From Brachypterus glaber (lineage: Eukaryota; Arthropoda; Insecta; Coleoptera; Kateretidae), in NCBI GenBank assembly GCA_958510825.1, contig OY294050.1, positions 45,087,249 through 45,151,248 on the forward strand: 64,000 nucleotides of DNA, written 5' to 3'. This document shows positions 54,642 through 63,749 of this stretch, one piece after another. Under the pieces are notes generated by a model that was not told where the DNA came from, did no database searches, and saw only the letters and a program-made list of their open reading frames with translations. Each line of letters opens with the position of its first letter. Position 1 is the first letter of the stretch. Both the position numbers and the translations under genes were made by a program.

Positions 54642-56915
54642 TTATGACGAGTTGTGGTTATTCACCCGTGACGAGGTTTTTCCTATCAAAGACTTCCATA
54701 TTGCAGGTAAGTGGTAACCAGTGTCCCGATTGATATTGTTAGGATGCTTGATGATTTCTATCGATTCCCGTATCTTCCTTGGCATTTTTCTGTTTTCTGT
54801 TAATATTTGTTTTGTTTCAGACAAATTGATTTTATGACCTGTTTCATGTACATGTTCGGCTACTGCCGATAAGGAAATTTGTTTCTTTCTTATATTGCGC
54901 TCATGCTCTTGAAGTCTTGTAGAAATTTTTCTCTTAGTTTCACCTATGTAAACCGTACCACAGGAGCAGGGTATTTTATATACGCCTTCTGAACTCAGGG
55001 GTATTTTGTCTTTTGTTGAAGTCAAACATTGACCTAATTTTTGGTTGGACCGAAATATAGGCTTAATATTTGACTTCTTCAAAAGTTTACCTATTTTATC
55101 GGTGATACCGCTTACATAGGGAAGTATAACTTGTGTCTGTCTGTCATTGTCACTATTGTCCTGTTGTTTGGGTCTGAGATTTCTGTATTTGTATATGGTC
55201 TTATTAATGTCTTTTTTGGTATAACCGTTCATGGTCAAGGCTTTGGTTAGTTTAAGGAGTTCTGTGTCTAGGGAATTCTTGTCTGAAATCATGAAAGCCC
55301 TATGAACAAGTGAATTAACTACCGAGCGTTTTTGAGAGGGATGGTGATGTGAAAATGCGTTTAGGTATCTGTCAGTGTGGGTTTTCTTCCTGTATACCGA
55401 GTGTCCTATTGAGCCATTTTCCGTTTTGTAAACCAAAACGTCCAAAAAGGGAAGTGATCCGTTGTTCTCAATTTCCATCGTAAACCGTATAGATTTATGT
55501 TGGGAATTGAGGTGATTTAGAAAACCTTGAAGGCTTTCCATGCCATGGGGCCAAATAGCATAGACATCGTCTACGTATCTGCGCCAAATTTTAGGTTTTA
55601 ATGGAAATGACTCAATAGCTTTTTTCTCGAAGTATTCCATGAAAGCATTGGCCGCAGGGGGTGATAATGGGGATCCCATTGCGGCGCCTGACACTTGTTC
55701 ATAGAACTCTCCCTGTATCAGAAAATATCTAGATGTCAGACAAGCTTCAAATAATTTACATAACTTAGGGTCAAGATTTCCAGTTGTAAGTAGGTCTCGT
55801 ATAATATTTATTGTATCGGGAACGGGAACGTTAGTAAATAGAGATTCTACGTCGAAACTAACCATTATGTCCGAGGGGTCCAGGGTCACTGTCGATAAGG
55901 TTTGTACAAAGTGTGTGGAATTTTTTACATAAGACCTCGTTTTTCCAACTAACTGATTTAAGATTTGGGCAAGGTGTTTGGCAAGTTTATACGTAGGGGA
56001 ACCTATTGTGCTGACAATTGGTCTAAGAGGGGCACCGTCCTTGTGAATTTTAGGTAAACCATATAATTTTGGTACGCGGGAGTCTCGGGGGGTTAGATTA
56101 TAAATTTCAAGAGGTGTAAGGGAAGATTGTTTAAGTAATTGTGTGATTTTTCGTTCAAATTTTCCAGTAGGATCGGTCTCGAGTTTTTCGTATGTGTCAT
56201 TGTCTATGAGTTCCATTATTTTGTTAAAATAGTCAAGTTTGTCCATCACCACAGTGGCATTACCCTTATCAGCAGGCACAACAATAATATCGTCATTACG
56301 ATTAAGATTCTTTAAAGCTAAATATTCCTCCCTTGTCAGGTTAGACTTAGGTGGTTTTGACTTTTTCAGAATCTTAGCCGTTTCATAACGTACTATCTCT
56401 GCATCTACCGGGGGTAATGAAGACAAGGAAGACTCCACTATAGAAATTATTTCGTCTGTTGGTACTGTCCTAGGTGTAATGGCAAAGTTATGTCCTTTGG
56501 ACAGCAAAGAGATCTCACATTCTGTTAAGTTTGTCTTTGACAAATTAACGACAGTGTTTGAATTTACTGGAGGTTTCTCTTTACTATCCAAAGAAGAAAA
56601 CTTTTTCTTTTGGATTTCTGAGACTTTAACACCAAAGGCATGAGCGTGTTCATAAGTTATAGTATCTAGTACATGAAATAAATCAAAATCAATTGTCTTA
56701 CCCAGTTTCTGATGCAAGCGGTACAGTTGGTCTGATACGTTGTCTAGCTTCCTTTTATCTTCATTTATCCTTTCTCGCACCAGGGCTTCTCCTGCTCTAC
56801 GATATATTCGATTGGCAGCAATAGTCTTAACGTGATGAGATATTTGTAAACACTTCGGAATTGCCTTAGTGTCACGACACCGCCGTAAGAAGGTTAGACT
56901 GTTTAATAGTTTCGG
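54642..56915 (-). CDS. Penelope-like reverse transcriptase with GIY-YIG endonuclease
   Basis: One open frame reads through to 56999 (785 codons counted from there), but the first about 28 codons come from the neighbouring MITE. The native part starts near LPKLLNSLTFLRRCRD. In 785-residue numbering: PADKG (242-246) and GLPKIHK (314-320) in the RT fingers, SFDVESLFTNVP (381-392) with the first catalytic Asp, GAAMGSPLSP (438-447), and RYVDDVYAIW (474-483) with the YVDD active site. LPFLDV follows at 516-521. A C-terminal GIY-YIG nuclease begins GVYKIPCSCGTVYIGETKR (672-690) with RLQEHE (695-700). It copies element RNA onto nicked DNA. No internal stop or frameshift; it may be active or recently so, but a native start codon is not visible. 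Confidence 0.93.
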   Translation of the reverse strand, partial: PKLLNSLTFLRRCRDTKAIPKCLQISHHVKTIAANRIYRRAGEALVRERINEDKRKLDNVSDQLYRLHQKLGKTIDFDLFHVLDTITYEHAHAFGVKVSEIQKKKFSSLDSKEKPPVNSNTVVNLSKTNLTECEISLLSKGHNFAITPRTVPTDEIISIVESSLSSLPPVDAEIVRYETAKILKKSKPPKSNLTREEYLALKNLNRNDDIIVVPADKGNATVVMDKLDYFNKIMELIDNDTYEKLETDPTGKFERKITQLLKQSSLTPLEIYNLTPRDSRVPKLYGLPKIHKDGAPLRPIVSTIGSPTYKLAKHLAQILNQLVGKTRSYVKNSTHFVQTLSTVTLDPSDIMVSFDVESLFTNVPVPDTINIIRDLLTTGNLDPKLCKLFEACLTSRYFLIQGEFYEQVSGAAMGSPLSPPAANAFMEYFEKKAIESFPLKPKIWRRYVDDVYAIWPHGMESLQGFLNHLNSQHKSIRFTMEIENNGSLPFLDVLVYKTENGSIGHSVYRKKTHTDRYLNAFSHHHPSQKRSVVNSLVHRAFMISDKNSLDTELLKLTKALTMNGYTKKDINKTIYKYRNLRPKQQDNSDNDRQTQVILPYVSGITDKIGKLLKKSNIKPIFRSNQKLGQCLTSTKDKIPLSSEGVYKIPCSCGTVYIGETKRKISTRLQEHERNIRKKQISLSAVAEHVHETGHKINLSETKQILTENRKMPRKIRESIEIIKHPNNINRDTGYHLPAIWKSLIGKTSSRVNNHNSS

Positions 56916-57285
56916 TAGTGCGGTCCAAAAGTCACACCCCCCCCCCTTTAACTTTTGAACGAGAGATATCGACGAATTTAGAACTCTTAAATAAGACAAC
57001 TTAAACTATATTTAGCATATATTTGATATTTTCAGCTCTTCTTAAAATGTGGGCAGGGGGGCATGGTGGGAGATTTTTTTAAATGGAAAGGGGGGTCGTG
57101 TGATACATCATTTTAAAGCTTATAAAATTCTCTATATAAACTAACATTTTTAAATTTTTTAAAAATGTTTTTTAAGGTTTTGATTTTTCAACTTTTTGGG
57201 CTAAAACATTCGTTTTTTAAGTTTTTTTTTATAAAATTTTATTTATGTCAACTAAAATTAGTTTAAAAGTATAATTAACATTTTT
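56916..57285. mobile_element. Family M foldback element, left half
   Basis: It begins TAGTGCGGTCCAAAAGTCAC with a C-run and CTTTAACTTTTGAACG. The other half, with inverted ends, is at 60397-60746, and the non-LTR element was inserted between. Arms such as TTAAATAAGACAACTTAAAC and GTGTGATACATCATTTTAAA match 33001-33480. Removing the insert restores about 715 bp, similar to relatives. Confidence 0.75.
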
Positions 57286-57286
57286 T

Positions 57287-60200
57287 ATAATAATAATAAT
57301 AATAAATAATGTCTTTATTCATCCCAAAAAAACACAAAGTTTTATAGAGGGACACCTCTTTGTACAAAAATTAAATATTACATTTTATTTATAAATCTAT
57401 AGCTAAGCTAAAGCTTACATAATTACATCACAGAATAATGACTATTATGGTAATTTCTCTTCTTCTAAGAAGGAGAGAGATTATTTAACGTACATTAACA
57501 TATAAATATAAAACATATAATAAAAGAAGAAATTTAAACAGTATTGATAGTTATTTAAGCATATCCTATAAAATGTGAGACAGCATTTTTAAATTTTTTG
57601 CCTTTAAATTTTTTTATATGTTCAGGCAATTTATTATATTCATTTACTCCTTTATAGTAAATGGAGTTTCTACCAACTTGTGAAAATACCTGAGGCAGGA
57701 CTATTTTTGAGTTATTTCGGGTGTTGTATTCATGCACGTTATTCCTATGAGAAAAGGTGAGACATGAATGTCTTTCTTTATTTATTACCTGGTGAATGAA
57801 CAAATTTACTTGATTTGCGTAAATATTTTTGATTGACTTTATTTTAAAGTTTTGATATAATTCAGAAGTTGGATGTCGGTAATCAAGTGAGTAGGTATTT
57901 TTTATAGCTTTATTTTGGAGAACCTGCAAAGGCTTTAAGTTGTTATTATACGTGCATGACCATATAACATTTAAATATTGTAGGTGACTATGAACCAACG
58001 CAAAATAGACGGACCTCAAGTATTTTTCTGGGACAGTGTATAATCGCCTGAGCATGCCGATAGGGCCGGCCACCTTTCTGGATATATTACCAATATGATC
58101 CTTCCAGGAAAGCCGGTCATCGATCTGCAAGCCCAAGAACTTCACACCTGTTACCTGTCGTAGGCCAATGTTCTCATCAACATTGTAAAATCGATCACTT
58201 CCCTTTCGTACGTACATAAATGACGATTTGTCAATGTTAAGAGACAATTTGTGCGAATTTAACCACTTTTTGATAATATCCAAATCGGAAGCTATGAACT
58301 CATTTAATTGATGTATGGTGCGAGCATAGTATACTATGGTCGCATCATCAGCATACAACTTTAGTTTTCCTTTTAAATTTAAATTTGACATTGAGTTTAT
58401 ATACAGCAAGAAGAGAGTGGGCCCAAGAATTGACCCTTGGGGCACACCACATTTGATTTTATTCCTAGAACTTTTTATGGATTCAACAACTACATATTGA
58501 CTTCTGTCAGATAAATAGTTCTCAAACCAATCTAAGCAGATTCCAGTTACCCCAATTAATTCAAGTTTCCGAGATAGTATATTATATTTAACTGTGTCAA
58601 ATGCCTTTCGTTGGTCGAGGGACACAATCGCACATTTAAGACCTTTGTCAAGGTTTAGTTGTATTTCACTTATCATGTCTACGGCTGCGGAGCTTGTGTC
58701 ACTCGACCCTCGAAAGCCATATTGACACGGTGATAGAAAATCTATTGACTCTAAATATTTTGTTAAATTGTTATTTACAACTCTTTCTAAGATTTTTGCG
58801 AAAACACTGATCACTGAAATTGGCCTGTAATTGTTCGCTAATTCCTTGTTGCCATCTTTAAAGAGCGGTGTCACTCGTGCAACCTTCATTTGTTGAGGAA
58901 CTACACCCGTTCTTAAGGATTGGTTCACCAGTTTGCAAAGCCCGTATTTTAGTATTTCACTGCATTCTTTTACTGTTTTAACGTCGATCTCGTCGTGTCC
59001 AGTTGCCTTTGTCGAGTCCAGTTTTTTTAGTAGCTTTAAAATTTCTTCTGGCGTCACATCATCAAATTTCATTTTCCTATTATCTTTTCTTTCTGTTTCT
59101 AAGTTTAGAGGTTTATCCGGTATTGAGCAGGCTAACTCTTCTCCAATCTTCACAAAAAAGTTGTTGATATGATCGCCGATTTTTTTTTTGTCATATATTA
59201 TGTCATTTCCATTACTGATGCTTGATATTGTTTCTTTAGTATTCTTACGATTTCTTATTATTGAGTTAATTGTTTGCCAAGTTTTTCTTACATCTTTCTT
59301 AGTTTTACTGAATTTTTCATTGTAGTACGTGTTTTTTGCACGTCTTACTTCGTACTTTACAGTTTTTATTGCATCTGTATGCATCTTTTTTAGAAAAGTG
59401 TTGCTTGGATATTTTTTTAGTTTTTTAAAATAATAGTCGCGTAACTTTATTGCCTGAAGTACCTGAGAATCAAACCATGACTTACTGTTTGCTCGAAATT
59501 TGATTTTCAATTTTTTATATGAGGTGTTCTGAGAAAAACACTGCAGTAACTTATTGTAGTTATTGTCAACAGAGTCAGTTGGACTGAAAGCTTCATTAAA
59601 TTCATGCAAGTCTTTTTTTAATTGTTCTGTGTCAACAATTTTTTTTATGTAAAAATCGTTCCTTTTCTCATTAGTTTTATGTGTTGAAATTTGTAATACT
59701 TGTAATTCGTGGTCACTGGCACTGTTGCCTATAATTGATAGGGCTGCATTTTTCTTAGTAATGTTACTTAAAAGCACATGATCAATCAACGTTTTTGTGC
59801 GTTTTATACGACTATTTCTTCGTTTTTTCTTGCTAATTGATATTCTGGTAGGAAAATTATTATTAAGAATACTAAAGTTATTTGCGACACATATATTTTT
59901 ATATTCTTCAGTCTGCATACTGTGTTTTAAAATATTTATATTCAGGTCACCTATGATAACACATGTTTTGTTATTAAGGCGTGATAGCTCTTTATCCAAA
60001 AAATTTAAGGCTACTTGTTTGTTGTTGTCTGGTGGTATGTAGATTGCACCGATGTGCATGTCATTTTGTAGCAGTTTTATTAGGGCAAATGATAGATCCA
60101 TGTTCTCAACAATTTTAACTGTTGTATATTCAATGTTTTCTTTAATAAAAATGGCTGCACCCCCTCCTCTTTTTTTTCTGCTTGAAAATACTGATTTAAA

Positions 60201-60396
60201 GTTAGGAAAGTTATAAAAGCTTTTTTCTTCTTTTGTGACCCATGTTTCGGCTACAATAAGAATGTCTAGATTATTGCCTAGCTGGTGACATATCAGTTCT
60301 ATGCATTCCAGCTTATTTTTGATTGACCTAGCGTTAAGGTATAAAATATTTAGGGCAGGATTTACGCAAACCCTTTTTTCTAAAAATTTGTCAATA
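57287..60396 (-). mobile_element. Non-LTR retrotransposon (CR1/jockey-like), 5'-truncated
   Basis: The 3' end on the - strand finishes in a short (ATT)n tail (57288-57310), as in CR1/L2-like lines. The 5' end stops near 60396, just inside the start of the second ORF. The flanking pieces are the two halves of one MITE. TTTTAT occurs at both junctions, a likely short target duplication. A 3' untranslated region of about 245 bp (57310-57554) follows the ORF. Confidence 0.9.
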
Positions 60397-60410
60397 CTTT
60401 TATGATGAAA
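57555..60410 (-). CDS. Endonuclease/reverse transcriptase ORF2 of the non-LTR element
   Basis: The frame is open from 60410 to the stop at 57555 (951 codons). The first internal Met (60101) is not the native start because the endonuclease domain begins upstream: ILYLNARSIKNKLECIELI and IVAETWV. APE endonuclease landmarks: LNARS, AETW, GAIYIPP, GDLNIN (about 154), LIDHVL, SASDHEL (about 232). RT landmarks: DSTKATGHDEI, NNYRPISVISVFAKILER, QYGFRG, AIVSLDQRKAFDTV, GVPQGSILGPTLFLLYIN and YADD (about 686). The last section has the VKFLGLQID and HLQYLNVIWS blocks of the thumb region. It nicks DNA and primes cDNA synthesis there. ORF1 is absent. No frameshift, so insertion is recent. Confidence 0.93.
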   Translation of the reverse strand, partial: FHHKSIDKFLEKRVCVNPALNILYLNARSIKNKLECIELICHQLGNNLDILIVAETWVTKEEKSFYNFPNFKSVFSSRKKRGGGAAIFIKENIEYTTVKIVENMDLSFALIKLLQNDMHIGAIYIPPDNNKQVALNFLDKELSRLNNKTCVIIGDLNINILKHSMQTEEYKNICVANNFSILNNNFPTRISISKKKRRNSRIKRTKTLIDHVLLSNITKKNAALSIIGNSASDHELQVLQISTHKTNEKRNDFYIKKIVDTEQLKKDLHEFNEAFSPTDSVDNNYNKLLQCFSQNTSYKKLKIKFRANSKSWFDSQVLQAIKLRDYYFKKLKKYPSNTFLKKMHTDAIKTVKYEVRRAKNTYYNEKFSKTKKDVRKTWQTINSIIRNRKNTKETISSISNGNDIIYDKKKIGDHINNFFVKIGEELACSIPDKPLNLETERKDNRKMKFDDVTPEEILKLLKKLDSTKATGHDEIDVKTVKECSEILKYGLCKLVNQSLRTGVVPQQMKVARVTPLFKDGNKELANNYRPISVISVFAKILERVVNNNLTKYLESIDFLSPCQYGFRGSSDTSSAAVDMISEIQLNLDKGLKCAIVSLDQRKAFDTVKYNILSRKLELIGVTGICLDWFENYLSDRSQYVVVESIKSSRNKIKCGVPQGSILGPTLFLLYINSMSNLNLKGKLKLYADDATIVYYARTIHQLNEFIASDLDIIKKWLNSHKLSLNIDKSSFMYVRKGSDRFYNVDENIGLRQVTGVKFLGLQIDDRLSWKDHIGNISRKVAGPIGMLRRLYTVPEKYLRSVYFALVHSHLQYLNVIWSCTYNNNLKPLQVLQNKAIKNTYSLDYRHPTSELYQNFKIKSIKNIYANQVNLFIHQVINKERHSCLTFSHRNNVHEYNTRNNSKIVLPQVFSQVGRNSIYYKGVNEYNKLPEHIKKFKGKKFKNAVSHFIGYA

Positions 60411-60746
60411 TTAGGCCTTTTTAAAAAATTATTGTTTTTTTACAGGAATTTTGACATTAATACCCATTTTCAACCCCATTTTAAACCCAATTTTTTTTTT
60501 TAATTTAAAAATATGGAGTTAAATGGAGAATTTTGTAAGCTTTAAAATGATGTATTACACGACCCCCTTTTCCATTTAAAAAAATGTGCCCCCATGCCCC
60601 CCTGCCCACATTTTAAGAGCTGAAAGTATTAAATATATGCTAAAAGATAGTTTAAATTGTCTTATTTAAAAGTTTCAAATTTGAAGTCGATATCTCAACT
60701 GGTTCAAAAGTTAAGAGGGGGGGGGGTGACTTTTGGTCGCTCTGTA
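60397..60746. mobile_element. Family M foldback element, right half
   Basis: Continuation of 56916-57285 after the non-LTR insertion. It carries GCTTTAAAATGATGTATTAC, ACATTTTAAGAGCTGAAAGT and a terminal GACTTTTGGTCGCTCTGTA inverted against the left end. Confidence 0.75.
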
Positions 60747-61685
60747 GAACTAAAAAAATAATAACAGAAATAAAAAAATATAATTAATAAACTAGCTAAA
60801 AAAAATAAGGTATCTTATTTAATAGCAGTTAAAACTTTTAAAGGACTTTAAATCTTCATTCATATATATTTTAGTTCTGGCGTGTAGAATTCTCTAATTC
60901 CTCGGCCATTTCCCTTACATTAGCCCCAAAATATATTGTTAAACTTGTTTTTTGTTGCTGGCTTAAGTGAAGCACGTTGACACATTTGACACTTGGAAAA
61001 ATTATGTTTCAAACAAGACGACTGTTATACTTAGTTTTATGTATCTCTGACTTAGTTAAGTCCTCAAATGACTTTTATCCAACACCTTCACAGAAACACT
61101 TGTTTTGAGCACTATTTTAAATGTCAAAAGTGAGTTTTTTTCCACTGGTGACTAAAAAATTTTTCACCCACTCTTTTACGTACAGCTTTTGATCTCACCC
61201 AAAATTAGTTACATACCCTATTAATTAAGTATTATAACTATTCTATAAATAGAAGCACGTTAACTAAACCATAAAAATTAAAGAAAACCCCAAATTATTC
61301 TTTAGTTTTTGAATAAAAACCTGTTTTTATTAAAAATTCTGTCATCACCGCGTCCATTTTGACGTTTGTAAGAAATGTAAAACTAGCAATTGTTTATTTA
61401 CTTAGGCCATGGCTACCTATTATTTTAGTATTAAGAAAACTTAATCTTAATATTTTTGACATAATTTTTCGCAAAATTATAGATTTTTATTTAAAAATAA
61501 AAGGTGTTGGATAAAATTAAATTCTCAACTCGTGTATTAAGTGATTTTATCCACTTAATACACTAGTTAAGAAAATAACTATAATGACAAGTTAGATTTA
61601 AATGGTACAATTTTTGGGTGTAGTACTTTTTAAAGATCGCAACGGTACTAAGCCATTTTTATGGAAATATTTCAAAAAAATTAAT
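60747..61685. other. Gene-free intron stretch
   Basis: TTATCCAACACCTT (61076) is inverted against AAGGTGTTGGATAA (61501), so a MITE of about 440 bp may occupy 61076-61514. Otherwise AT-rich with no ORF. Confidence 0.45.
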
Positions 61686-61743
61686 AATATGAAATAAAGA
61701 ACTTTCACTTTCGGGTTTAGACCGTGTTAATGGATTTTCACTT

Positions 61744-61785
61744 TCCGACGTTTCGTCTCTTACTACTAGAGACATCTTCAGGGAT
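61744..61785 (-). ncRNA. Hammerhead-like motif, dimer arm 1
   Basis: Exact repeat of the motif at 54561-54602, with the same extra U and loop-less stem III. Confidence 0.45.
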
Positions 61786-62397
61786 TAATCTGAAACTAAG
61801 TTTCGAATCAACTTGTGTCACTATTTATGACGAGTTGTGGTTATTCACCCGTGACGAGGTTTTTCCTATCAAAGACTTCCATATTGCAGGTAAGTGGTAA
61901 CCAGTGTCCCGATTGATATTGTTAGGATGCTTGATGATTTCTATCGATTCCCGTATCTTCCTTGGCATTTTTCTGTTTTCTGTTAATATTTGTTTTGTTT
62001 CAGACAAATTGATTTTATGACCTGTTTCATGTACATGTTCGGCTACTGCCGATAAGGAAATTTGTTTCTTTCTTATATTGCGCTCATGCTCTTGAAGTCT
62101 TGTAGAAATTTTTCTCTTAGTTTCACCTTATCGGCAGTAGCCGAACATGTACATGAAACAGGTCATAAAATCAATTTGTCTGAAACAAAACAAATATTAA
62201 CAGAAAACAGAAAAATGCCAAGGAAGATACGGGAATCGATAGAAATCATCAAGCATCCTAACAATATCAATCGGGACACTGGTTACCACTTACCTGCAAT
62301 ATGGAAGTCTTTGATAGGAAAAACCTCGTCACGGGTGAATAACCACAACTCGTCATAAATAGTGACACAAGTTGATTCGAAACTTAGTTTCAGATCA

Positions 62398-62439
62398 ATC
62401 CCTGAAGATGTCTCTAGTAGTAAGAGACGAAACGTCGGA
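62398..62439 (+). ncRNA. Hammerhead-like motif, dimer arm 2
   Basis: Inverted copy of the motif in arm 1. A transcript through the dimer would contain one sense and one antisense motif. Confidence 0.45.
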
Positions 62440-62532
62440 AACTGAAAATCCATTAACACGGTCTAAACCCGAAAGTGAAAGTTCTTTATATCTTAATGGC
62501 CGTGAAAGCTTAAAATCTAAAATATGAAATAA

Positions 62533-62872
62533 TCTTAATACAATCTGCAAATATTTCAATAAAAATGGCTTATTTCCAACGCCAACTTAATTTTATTGTA
62601 TAGATATTGTGTTATGTACAACGAAATAAATTGATTTTAAATTTAACATCACATATTAATAAGCACAACTCACTTAAAACTTTACAATTAAACGAACACT
62701 TTCACGACATTACATAATATAAAAAAAATAAATTAATCAAGTCCTGTGTATATCAATGATTGCAATGCTGATTCTGGAGTAAATCCGCCAAAGCGGTCAC
62801 ACCCGTCCCATACAAAGACCACGCTGCGACTGGTTTGTCAATTTTGGGTAATGTGTTTGGACGTTTGGACTT
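62533..62872. other. Gene-free intron spacer
   Basis: TTTCAATAAAAATGGCTTA (62557) is inverted against TAAGCCATTTTTATGGAAA (61650), so the Penelope dimer may have landed in a small inverted repeat. No gene. Confidence 0.4.
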
Positions 62873-63492
62873 TTGCCTAGCAACAACTTAATTCATTAGT
62901 GAACCCTTTATAGTAATATTTATTAAAAGTTATTGCTAGGCAATCTCAATGATATATTTTGCCTATGAAAATATGATGACAGATTTGTCAAGCCTCAGAC
63001 GTATTTTTGGAAAAATATATCAAGAAAATCTAAAATATATAATTATAAAATATTTGTCGATGTACCAAACCATGTTTCAACATAATCAAGCAAAAATCTA
63101 AAAGAAAATATGCAGATAATTAGCAAACACGTGGAAAATGCCAGCATGTGGAAGTTTCACAAACTTTTAAAAATTTTATAGAACCACATGTAAGTAAATG
63201 ATAATAAAGACTTTTATGTAATATTTATTTTGCCTGTTCTTTAATTAATAGAGTATAATAAACTTAAAACGACTAATTAAGTTAATATTTACGTAAGTAA
63301 AAAATAACCTTAATATACGTCAAAAAACTGTCATAAAATTAGATTTTTAAAAGCGTTTTTCTCCGAAACTGGTCATTTAATTTGGCTGCAATTTTCGTAA
63401 TTTAATGTTTACCCCCGAAATTGCAAAATATCAAAATTTGAGGCAGTTTGACTGAGGCCCAGGAACCCCCCTATATGTGTGCCAGGTTCTTT
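62873..63492. mobile_element. Right half of the 49218-50390 foldback element
   Basis: It contains the central hairpin (TTGCCTAGCAACAACTT...AAGTTATTGCTAGGCAA) and one arm to GTGCCAGGTTCTTT, with about 97% similarity to 49768-50390 by eye. The opposite arm is missing. Confidence 0.85.
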
Positions 63493-63540
63493 GCGTTACT
63501 TTATACTTGAACGTTCCCTAGGCAGCGGGTGGGAAATAGG

Positions 63541-63570
63541 CACTAACTACTAAGTAGGTCGTAGGAAAAA
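63541..63570. repeat. Solo end of the CTACGACC element
   Basis: CACTAACTACTAAGTAGGTC followed by GTAGGAAAA matches the right end of the element at 9027-9219. No partner is seen nearby; it lies 25 bp past the POSH exon's donor. Confidence 0.5.
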
Positions 63571-63594
63571 ACTGTTCCATGTTTCATGACTTAC

Positions 63595-63749
63595 GGTATC
63601 GAAATTTTCGGAGGAAGCACGTGTGTTCTCGGGGGCGGCGACGCAGGCGAAGAGGGCGCTGTACTCGAACTCGACGAAGTGTTGCTCGACGAAATATTTG
63701 GAGTCGTGGAACTGCCCGAACTCACGGTGGAACTGGTGTCCGAAGTGCA
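63595..63749 (-). CDS. POSH: POSH exon, Ser/Thr-rich linker (first in window)
   Basis: The acceptor ATTTTTTCACAG opens CTSDTSSTVSSGSSTTPNIS, SSNTSSSSSTAPSSPASPPP, RTHVLPPKISIP, ending in a split Pro codon at donor GTAAGT. This low-complexity Ser/Pro linker would lie between the second and third SH3 domains. Frame and phase (2) match the next exon exactly. PASPPPRTHVLPP is a potential proline-rich ligand. The reading phase at its start is inferred from the downstream frame; upstream exons lie outside the window. Confidence 0.85.

Larger units (their letters stand above)
54478..56915 (-). mobile_element. Penelope-like retroelement (GIY-YIG type)
   Basis: It spans a 3' end at about 54478, a 3' untranslated region with a hammerhead-like motif, and one long ORF. 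The 5' side is cut at 56916 by the terminus of a family M MITE. The 3' end (GGCCGTGAAAGCTTAAAATC on the - strand) is shared with the inverted dimer at 61698-62520, defining the element end. It lies in a POSH intron in the same orientation as the gene. Confidence 0.9.
61686..62532. mobile_element. Head-to-head inverted dimer of Penelope 3' ends with 12-bp TSD
   Basis: 61698-62128 repeats the 3' part of the Penelope element at 54478 in the same orientation, and 62129-62520 repeats it inverted. The two copies are joined at their truncated inner (5') sides, and each outer end is the element's true 3' end. AATATGAAATAA flanks both sides (61686-61697, 62521-62532) as a target duplication. Each arm encodes the last about 60-85 residues of the GIY-YIG protein; the ORFs there are partial copies, not genes. 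Confidence 0.88.

Noticed and set aside
62062..62358. 98-codon + strand ORF ending in the GIY-YIG tail
   Set aside because: Created by the head-to-head join of two Penelope 3' fragments. The first 28 codons are antisense to the element.
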